Source of the DNA: an uncultured Bacteriovoracaceae bacterium
Lineage (GTDB): Bacteria > Bdellovibrionota > Bacteriovoracia > Bacteriovoracales > Bacteriovoracaceae
Length of the DNA stretch: 5,949 nucleotides
NCBI GenBank assembly: GCA_937952395.1
Contig: CALFYV010000185.1
Span: forward strand, 1-5,949
Reading direction: 5' to 3'
Made by a program: the position numbers and the translations under genes. This document shows positions 1 to 4,480 of the stretch, one piece after another (position 1 is the stretch's first letter; every line of letters begins with the position of its first letter). A model generated the notes under the pieces. That model saw nothing but the letters and a program-made list of their open reading frames with translations. It made no database searches and was not told where the DNA came from.

Positions 1-1
1 A

Positions 2-1069
2 GCCTGGATCAAAAATGGCAAAGTCGATAGAGCTCCTGCCAACGGACAAAATGATATTTGTCTAAACGGTCTTAAAATCGATACTCCCAGTGAACATGAA
101 TGTGTTATCAAAGTAAAACTAAACAAAGATCCCAAAACAGAAATGGTGAGTGCCGAAGTAGAATCTGTCAGTATTGGTGATGATGCACTCAATTTTGAAA
201 AAGCCAAATTTACATGGGATCCAAGTGCAGAAGAGAAATCTAGTGTGACTTTTGCCAAAGATAAGAAAGTAACTAAAGTCTCTGTTAGTTCCATCATTGA
301 CGGTAAAGAGTGTTCTGGAAAAGCGGAACTAGCCAAAGAAGATAAAGGTTGTAGTTTTACCATCGCTTTTTCTCCCGATGAATCAAATAAAGAAAAAGGC
401 ACAGCTATAATTAGTGATATTAAAATCGATGGCGTGGTAACCCCTGTTATCAAAAAAGAGATGATCCAATGGTCACTAACTGGAGAAGTTTCGGCTGATG
501 GAAAAGAAAATAAGAATATCGAGGTTAAAGAAGGAGCAACGCTCAGTGCTACTTTAACATATGATGAAGCACACTATTGTACTGAAAAATTTGTTAATCC
601 TAAGCAAGAAGTGCAACCAGAAAAAGAAGAGAAAGGAACATGCAAAATCGAAATAGAAAGTAGCTCTAGTAAAACTCAATTTGATCTTAAAGCGAAAGTT
701 CTTATTGGTGAAGATGAAATCGATGATGCGAATTTAACTTGGTATAAAGTCGGCGCCGCTTCAGCTGAGGCCAAAAAAGCTTATAACAAAGATGAAGATA
801 TCCATAGTAAAGATGACGGTGAAGTTGATTTGACCCAAGGCGAGGAAGAAGAAAAAGAAATTGATTCTAAGGCCATCAAACCTGATCGCATGGAAAAAGA
901 TTATAAACTTTATGCCGTCTTTAAGAATGAAACTCATGAATGTCGTTCTGAAACTATCACCATTAGTGCAGAACCAAAGCCTTCAGACGGTCGAATGCTT
1001 CAATTGCAACAACCTATCGCTGCACCTCAAATGATGCCTGGTGGAACCCTCAGAGGCACTACTAATTAA
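2..1069 (+). CDS. C-terminal part of a tandem Ig-like repeat protein, probably extracellular (5' end outside window)
   Basis: The frame is open from base 2 with no stop, so the gene begins upstream; the ATG at 143 is internal. The visible part is 355 residues, rich in Lys, Glu, Ser and Thr, with alternating beta-strand-like segments and no membrane helix. Cys and Trp recur in a fixed order: W2-C20, then C34-W72-C104, C117-W157-C193 and C214-W247-C314 (numbered from base 2). Each unit of roughly 70-100 residues begins with a Cys followed by alternating hydrophobics (CVIKVKL, CSFTIAF, CKIEIE), has a strand Trp about 35-40 residues on, and closes with a strand ending xxC. This is the layout of bacterial Ig-like or Big-type repeats, with the paired Cys as possible disulfides, which points to export. 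A 41-residue tail rich in Gln, Pro and Met follows the last Cys. There is no LPXTG or obvious membrane anchor. Acidic linkers (for example EEEEKE near residue 283) break the last repeat. The ligand and exact family are not recognised; an adhesin or envelope role is inference. Confidence 0.75.
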   Translation, partial: AWIKNGKVDRAPANGQNDICLNGLKIDTPSEHECVIKVKLNKDPKTEMVSAEVESVSIGDDALNFEKAKFTWDPSAEEKSSVTFAKDKKVTKVSVSSIIDGKECSGKAELAKEDKGCSFTIAFSPDESNKEKGTAIISDIKIDGVVTPVIKKEMIQWSLTGEVSADGKENKNIEVKEGATLSATLTYDEAHYCTEKFVNPKQEVQPEKEEKGTCKIEIESSSSKTQFDLKAKVLIGEDEIDDANLTWYKVGAASAEAKKAYNKDEDIHSKDDGEVDLTQGEEEEKEIDSKAIKPDRMEKDYKLYAVFKNETHECRSETITISAEPKPSDGRMLQLQQPIAAPQMMPGGTLRGTTN

Positions 1070-1095
1070 ATTTTCTGTTGCCACTTTAAGTGGAT

Positions 1096-1123
1096 TTGAT
1101 AAAAAGATTGAAGCTTTTTTAAT
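1096..1123 (+). promoter_or_regulatory. Sigma-70-like promoter for the ATP-grasp gene
   Basis: TTGATA (1096-1101, 5 of 6 to the -35 consensus) is separated by 16 bases from TTTAAT (1118-1123, 5 of 6 to the -10 consensus). Transcription would start near 1130 and leave a 5' leader of about 57 bases before the ATG at 1187. This is a consensus match only. The upstream gene ends at 1069 on the same strand, so read-through is also possible. Confidence 0.45.
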
Positions 1124-1124
1124 C
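1098..1124 (+). terminator. Weak terminator-like hairpin after the Ig-like gene
   Basis: GAT-AAAAAG (1098-1106) can pair with CTTTTTTAATC (1114-1124) around a 7-base loop, with the T-run forming the descending arm. The stem is almost all A-T and overlaps the promoter candidate, so it is at best a weak terminator. The only GC-containing stem nearby, CCACTT/AAGTGG at 1081-1093, has no T-run after it. Confidence 0.2.
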
Positions 1125-1186
1125 AGTGCTATGCCCGAGTTTATGTTGGAGATAATTACCAAGTTTTAAGTGGGTTTTTTAATCTT

Positions 1187-2518
1187 ATGCAAAAAATTTT
1201 AGTCGTCGCACCTAATCCATGGGCCTACCAAGAGATATTAGCTAGAAAAGAGAAATATCATTTCGTTTTTTATGAGTCTGATTTTCAAAATGATGAAATA
1301 TCTCTTTTTAATAAAATACGCTTAATTTTAGGGCTTAATTTTGAAAAAGAAGTGCATAAATTAGTCCAGTTCTCTAAAGAAAATAAAATTGAGGCTATCT
1401 TAGCTGTGGATGAATTCATTAGCTCACTCATTGGCGCTAAAGCTGCCGAGATACTTGGCCTCCCCCATTACGATTTGACCCTTTGTTTAAAATTGCAGCA
1501 TAAATATTACTCGAGACAATTGCAATTTGAAACTATTCCCCGCTACACCCCCAAATTCAGTCTACTTAATATAAGTGGAGAAAGAGATTTTCCTTTTTTT
1601 ATAAAACCCATCAGAGGCTCAGCTTCACTTTTAGCTTATGCAGTTCATGATAAAGATGAATTAAGAAGGGCCACCAATGTTTCGCTTATCAAAAAATGGT
1701 TTTTAAAAAGACTACTCTCACAGTTTGAAAGTTTAACTGTTAAATATGCTAATCTTAAACTGACGGGAAATCCTTGGGTTAAAGAAGAACTGATGAGTGG
1801 CCAGCAAGTCACAGTTGAAGGCTTTGTTTACCGAGGGGAAAATAGCATTGTAGGCATTGTCGATTCTGTTATGTACCCACAAAGCAAAATCAGTTTTGAG
1901 CGCTTTAACTACCCCTCGAGACTACCTAGAAATATTCAAGAAGAAATTTTACAAATCACTCGTGAGTTTATTTCTAAAATTGGGTTTAATTTTGGTTTTT
2001 ATAATATTGAATATTTTTATCATTCCCAAACTAATCAAATTAGTATTATTGAAATCAACCCTCGTATGGCCTTTCAGTTCAGTGATCTTTATGAAAAAGT
2101 CGATGGATATAATACTTTTGATACTTATATTGATTTAAGTTTAGGCAAAAAACCTACTATCAAATTTCAACAAGGTAAATACGCTATGGCCACGAGTTTT
2201 GTTCTCAGGCATTTTGAAGATGCTTATGTGGCCAGAACTCCAAGTACACATGACGTTAACAAGATTTCAGAGAAATTTGATGCCCGTATTTTAATTCAAG
2301 CTTGCGAGAAAAAGAAACTTTCTAATGATTTCTTTGAAGATACTGAAAGCTATCGTCTTATGAGTGTGAATATAGGTGCTGCAAAGGATGATGAGTTAAA
2401 TCAAAAATACCAAGAAATTTGTAAAGAGCTTACCTTTGAACTTATTAGCCTAAAGCAACAAAATTTTAAAAAATATCTTCATGCCCATTACGTCAAATTG
2501 CTCTTTCTCTTCTACTGA
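1187..2518 (+). CDS. ATP-grasp superfamily ligase, substrate unknown
   Basis: A 443-residue protein with the three-part ATP-grasp layout. Residues 1-100 form a pre-ATP-grasp alpha/beta domain (KILVVAPNPW; ILAVDEF at 71-77; AAEILGLPHY at 86-95). The ATP-binding lysine lies in FFIKPIRGSAS (137-147, K140). The adenine-contacting acidic pair is in VKEELMSGQQVTVEGF (198-213, E200/E201). The Mg-binding residues are E275 and the EINPR motif at 289-293. The family joins a carboxylate, activated as acyl-phosphate, to an amine or other nucleophile. The motifs resemble the carbamoyl-phosphate synthase/biotin carboxylase branch and the stand-alone ligases often mislabelled as such. The C-terminal 130 residues (about 315-443) match nothing I can name and may set substrate choice. 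The ATG at 1187 is the only Met start in the area. Its Shine-Dalgarno is poor: AAGTGGG at 1168-1174, 12 bases upstream. No neighbour indicates a pathway. Likely cytoplasmic. Confidence 0.85.
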   Translation: MQKILVVAPNPWAYQEILARKEKYHFVFYESDFQNDEISLFNKIRLILGLNFEKEVHKLVQFSKENKIEAILAVDEFISSLIGAKAAEILGLPHYDLTLCLKLQHKYYSRQLQFETIPRYTPKFSLLNISGERDFPFFIKPIRGSASLLAYAVHDKDELRRATNVSLIKKWFLKRLLSQFESLTVKYANLKLTGNPWVKEELMSGQQVTVEGFVYRGENSIVGIVDSVMYPQSKISFERFNYPSRLPRNIQEEILQITREFISKIGFNFGFYNIEYFYHSQTNQISIIEINPRMAFQFSDLYEKVDGYNTFDTYIDLSLGKKPTIKFQQGKYAMATSFVLRHFEDAYVARTPSTHDVNKISEKFDARILIQACEKKKLSNDFFEDTESYRLMSVNIGAAKDDELNQKYQEICKELTFELISLKQQNFKKYLHAHYVKLLFLFY

Positions 2519-2566
2519 GTTCAAGCTTCAATCATTCATTTTTTTAGTAGCTAGATTGATTGAACT
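2518..2566. terminator. Inverted repeats between convergent genes, possible bidirectional terminator
   Basis: Two overlapping inverted repeats span the 32-base gap between the two stop codons: TTCAATCA (2527-2534) with TGATTGAA (2557-2564), and AGTTCAA (2518-2524) with TTGAACT (2560-2566). The loops are long (22 and 35 bases), and a T-run (2539-2545) sits inside the loop, not after the stem. Position between convergent genes favours a terminator, but the form is not classical. Confidence 0.3.
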
Positions 2567-3798
2567 TTGAAAAAGAGTGCTTTTAGATAAAAACCCTGGT
2601 GAAATCCTATCACCACCGGATGATCGTGCCCCTGTTGCCCCTTGGCGAGTAAAATAATTTTCTTGCGCTCAAGTTGGGCAGCCTCACTCACAACGGCCAT
2701 CAAATCCTCTTCGCTTAAATGATGAGAGCATGAGCAAGTAATAAAAAGTCCGTTATCCTTGATTCGTTTTAAAGACTCACGGTTAGATTTCTCATAGGCC
2801 CGGCGCCCGGCTTGAAAATCTTTTTTCTTTTTAATCAGCGCTGGGGGATCACAAACGATAATATCATAAGGGCCATTTGGTATCATTTCGGCTTTATGAA
2901 TGATATCAACTTTATGAATTTCATGATTTAATTCTCCGGCGTTCTGGCCACAAAACTCTAGTGCAGATTGCGAAGAATCAACAAAGTCAATTGTCGGATT
3001 AGTTCCCAATTGCTTGAGATTATGACCTAAGAAAATCCCCCATTGCCCTATATAAGTAAAAAGATCTAAAACCTTCACTTCTTTACCAGTGAGAAAATTT
3101 TTAGCAAGGGCCAAATTCCAACTTTGATCAAGAAAGAAACCTGTTTTCTGACCACTTAATAAATCAGCACGTAAAACAATTTTATCTTTAATCAAAAAAG
3201 GAAAATTTTGTATTTTATTAACTTCCACACAGCTAAAAATAATTTGTGCTTCTTCAACTAAAAGTCCTTCCTCAATTCGACTTGAACTATTATTTTTTCG
3301 AATAAGAATATGTTTACTCTCATCTAATTTTAAATTTTTTAAAACTTGCTTAAAAATTTCTTCCCCACTACCGATTAATTGCTCCATTCCAGCAGAACTG
3401 ACCTGAAAACTGATCAGTGCGATGCTATCTGGGGAGAGAAAGTAATCCACCACTAGACCTGGTAGACCATCGGCTTCAGCGAAAATCCAGCGGAAAGACT
3501 GCTGAGTTAAATTTAAAGAAGAGCGATAATGGTAAGCGCTTATCATCTTGGCCACGAGCCAATTTTTATCTATCTGTTCCGATTTAAATTGCGAGAGCTT
3601 CTTGAAACTAATTTGACTCATCAAATTGCCATGGCCATAGGCCAAAAATTGTCCACGATTATCTAAGAGCTCCACCACTGCTCCAGGTGGTGTTCCCTTG
3701 GGGTAATCGGCTAAATCACTTAGATAAAGCCAGGGAGAGCCTTTTTGGAATTTCTGGTAGGCCCCATTTTGAATGGTCCATTGGTACGGTGTATTCAT
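2551..3798 (-). CDS. rlmI: RlmI-type 23S rRNA (cytosine-C5) methyltransferase
   Basis: A 415-residue SAM-dependent methyltransferase with the three-domain plan of E. coli RlmI (396 residues), which makes m5C1962 in 23S rRNA. Residues 1 to about 70 look like the PUA RNA-binding domain (GSPWLYLSDL at 20-29; PGAVVELLDNRG at 38-49; YGHGN). The central domain carries the family hallmark EADGLPGLVVDY (108-119). The Rossmann domain has the conserved GQKTGFFLDQ (216-225), SAM motif I LDLFTYIGQWG (244-254), motif IV DPPAL (317-321) and TCSCSHH (354-360) near the C-terminus. The ATG at 3798 is fixed by an in-frame TAG 9 bases upstream; its ribosome binding site is weak (GAAATGGG just upstream). It is alone on the minus strand, convergent with the ATP-grasp gene and divergent from the exported-protein operon. 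A housekeeping ribosome modification role is likely; the exact target base in this organism is inferred by homology. Confidence 0.88.
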   Translation of the reverse strand: MNTPYQWTIQNGAYQKFQKGSPWLYLSDLADYPKGTPPGAVVELLDNRGQFLAYGHGNLMSQISFKKLSQFKSEQIDKNWLVAKMISAYHYRSSLNLTQQSFRWIFAEADGLPGLVVDYFLSPDSIALISFQVSSAGMEQLIGSGEEIFKQVLKNLKLDESKHILIRKNNSSSRIEEGLLVEEAQIIFSCVEVNKIQNFPFLIKDKIVLRADLLSGQKTGFFLDQSWNLALAKNFLTGKEVKVLDLFTYIGQWGIFLGHNLKQLGTNPTIDFVDSSQSALEFCGQNAGELNHEIHKVDIIHKAEMIPNGPYDIIVCDPPALIKKKKDFQAGRRAYEKSNRESLKRIKDNGLFITCSCSHHLSEEDLMAVVSEAAQLERKKIILLAKGQQGHDHPVVIGFHQGFYLKALFFKVQSI

Positions 3799-3856
3799 GG
3801 CCCATTTCTAGCATATCCTGTTGAAAATAGTAGTTTTATTAGAGTTAAATGAATTT

Positions 3857-3883
3857 TTTACACTTTGCGTCATTAATTATACA
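3857..3883 (+). promoter_or_regulatory. Promoter candidate for the exported-protein operon
   Basis: TTTACA (3857-3862, 5 of 6) is followed by TATACA (3878-3883, 4 of 6) at a short 15-base spacing, or by TACAAA (3880-3885, 4 of 6) at 17 bases. A second candidate further up is TTGAAA (3821-3826) with TTAAAT (3845-3850) at 18 bases. None is strong in this AT-rich gap. The operon must have a promoter in 3799-3940, since the upstream gene is divergent. Confidence 0.3.
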
Positions 3884-3905
3884 AACTGCTACCATTTTAT
3901 GTTAT
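3876..3905 (-). promoter_or_regulatory. Promoter candidate for rlmI
   Basis: On the minus strand a perfect TATAAT (+ strand 3876-3881) lies 18 bases from ATAACA (+ strand 3900-3905, 4 of 6 to TTGACA). The start site would be near 3869, giving a leader of about 70 bases to the ATG at 3798. The perfect -10 is the main support. It overlaps the plus-strand promoter candidates, so the two directions may compete. Confidence 0.4.
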
Positions 3906-3912
3906 TTAACAT
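3899..3912. promoter_or_regulatory. 14-bp dyad, possible operator
   Basis: ATGTTA-TT-TAACAT is a perfect inverted repeat (6-2-6) in the divergent intergenic region. It covers the proposed -35 of rlmI and lies just downstream of the proposed plus-strand -10, so a bound dimer could affect both directions. It could also form a small hairpin in the operon leader. No regulator is encoded nearby, and an AT-rich dyad of this size may occur by chance. Confidence 0.3.
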
Positions 3913-3931
3913 GTCAAAAATGAAAAGAAAT

Positions 3932-3935
3932 GGAG
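3932..3935 (+). promoter_or_regulatory. Ribosome binding site that fixes the start at 3941
   Basis: GGAG lies 5 bases before the ATG at 3941, directly ahead of a signal peptide. It decides against the longer reading from TTG 3821, which has no such site and would bury the signal peptide 40 residues inside the protein. Confidence 0.7.
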
Positions 3936-3940
3936 TCAAA

Positions 3941-4345
3941 ATGAAAATTGCAATCTTCTTATTAGTTCTTTCTCTAAGCTCATTTGCTCAAAGCAAATGG
4001 CAAAATGACTGCCAAAATCCGGCTAAACGAGTGGTAGAAAATATTGCAAATAATAGCAGTGAAATCCCAGACTATTATGGCAATTATGAGCGCTATAACA
4101 ATAATCAGAATTATCAACAAGAAAGTGTTCCGAATCAGATTAACAATGACTACCAAGTCAAATCACAAGTTGTTTATCAAGATAATAACCAGCAAGAAAT
4201 TGAAGTGGAAACATTTTCTAGAAATAGCGACAATCCACTTCCAAAAGAGCGAAAAGGTAAAAAAAGAAGATACAGAGTTCTCTACGATATCACTGATGAT
4301 GTTTGTGCTTTTGAACAAGTTCAAAAAATGAGAGGTAAGAATTGA
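3941..4345 (+). CDS. Small exported Asn/Gln/Tyr-rich protein with basic C-terminal region
   Basis: A 134-residue protein of no family I recognise. Residues 1-16 are a clear Sec signal peptide (MKIAIFLLVLSLSSFA, likely cut before Q17). Residues 34-85 are low-complexity and very rich in Asn, Gln and Tyr (for example NYERYNNNQNYQQ at 48-60), as seen in disordered, adhesive or amyloid-like segments. Residues 102-112 form a basic cluster (KERKGKKRRYR), followed by a more ordered end, VLYDITDDVCAF. C24 and C122 are the only cysteines after the signal and could form one disulfide in the periplasm or outside. It is the first gene of the operon; its TGA at 4343-4345 overlaps the next gene's TTG start. 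A structural or binding role outside the cytoplasm is inference from composition only. Confidence 0.75.
   Translation: MKIAIFLLVLSLSSFAQSKWQNDCQNPAKRVVENIANNSSEIPDYYGNYERYNNNQNYQQESVPNQINNDYQVKSQVVYQDNNQQEIEVETFSRNSDNPLPKERKGKKRRYRVLYDITDDVCAFEQVQKMRGKN
4331..4336 (+). promoter_or_regulatory. Ribosome binding site of the 43-residue gene
   Basis: AGAGGT, inside the last codons of the preceding gene, lies 5 bases before the TTG at 4342. The strong match and ideal spacing support a real TTG start at the ATTGA stop/start overlap, which suggests translational coupling. Confidence 0.6.
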
Positions 4346-4473
4346 AAGCAGTTCTTGTCAGTTTAACTTTTTTATTCATTGTTAATACCTTCGCTCAGTT
4401 TCATTCTTTTGAGGGCATTCTTAAATTAAAAAAAATCGATAAGAAGAAATTTAAGCATTATTATAATAAATGA
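4342..4473 (+). CDS. Tiny exported precursor of a basic peptide (43 residues)
   Basis: Starting at TTG 4342 the frame reads MKAVLVSLTFLFIVNTFA, a textbook signal peptide with a cut predicted after A18, then a mature part of 25 residues beginning QFHSFEGILKLKK and ending YYNK. The mature part contains 8 Lys and 2 His against one Glu and one Asp, a net charge near +6, with aromatic and aliphatic residues between the lysines. It overlaps the upstream gene by 4 bases and its TGA is part of the next gene's Shine-Dalgarno (TGAGGT). Support for a real gene is the strong ribosome binding site, the signal peptide and the exact fit between its neighbours. The signal ends in the same FAQ as the upstream protein. 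No family is recognised. It could be a secreted cationic, membrane-active or nucleic-acid-binding peptide, or a small partner of the NAD synthetase; these are guesses. Confidence 0.65.
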   Translation: MKAVLVSLTFLFIVNTFAQFHSFEGILKLKKIDKKKFKHYYNK

Positions 4474-4476
4474 GGT
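4472..4476 (+). promoter_or_regulatory. Ribosome binding site of the exported NAD synthetase
   Basis: GAGGT overlaps the TGA of the 43-residue gene and ends 4 bases before the TTG at 4481. It supports the start that includes the signal peptide. The only later TTG codons before the enzyme domain (4508 and 4532) follow pyrimidine-rich sequence with no such site. Confidence 0.65.
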
Positions 4477-4480
4477 CCTT

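Larger units (their letters stand above)
1085..1184 (+). repeat. Two short direct-repeat pairs in the intergenic region
   Basis: TTTAAGTGG occurs at 1085-1093 and 1165-1173, and TTTTTTAATC at 1115-1124 and 1175-1184, in the same order in both halves of the gap. The first TTTAAGTGG is also half of a small hairpin, CCACTT/AAGTGG at 1081-1093. The repeats are exact, but at 9-10 bases in AT-rich DNA they could be chance. They may be remnants of a local duplication or parts of a leader structure. Confidence 0.4.

Noticed and set aside
143..1069. Ig-like gene starting at ATG 143
   Set aside because: The same frame is open back to base 2 with repeat-like sequence (Cys20, Cys34), so the ATG is internal to a gene cut by the window edge.
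1131..1169. 12-codon frame before the ATP-grasp gene as a leader peptide gene
   Set aside because: No convincing ribosome binding site and no run of regulatory codons; length is within chance expectation, so it is mentioned only as part of a low-interest finding.
1857..2138. 93-residue reading frame on the plus strand
   Set aside because: It lies wholly inside the ATP-grasp gene in another frame and covers its EINPR motif region; a shadow frame.
3911..3917. Minus-strand TTGACA as the -35 of the rlmI promoter
   Set aside because: The matching A/T-rich hexamer (TAAAAT) is only 12 bases away, and the perfect TATAAT is too far, so it does not form a standard promoter.
3821..3940. 40-residue N-terminal extension of the Asn/Gln-rich protein from TTG 3821
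   Set aside because: No ribosome binding site, and it would put a clear signal peptide 40 residues inside the protein; the ATG at 3941 has GGAG at ideal spacing.
4044..4331. 95-residue reading frame on the plus strand
   Set aside because: A shadow of the Asn/Gln-rich gene: codons read out of frame, no signal or domain.
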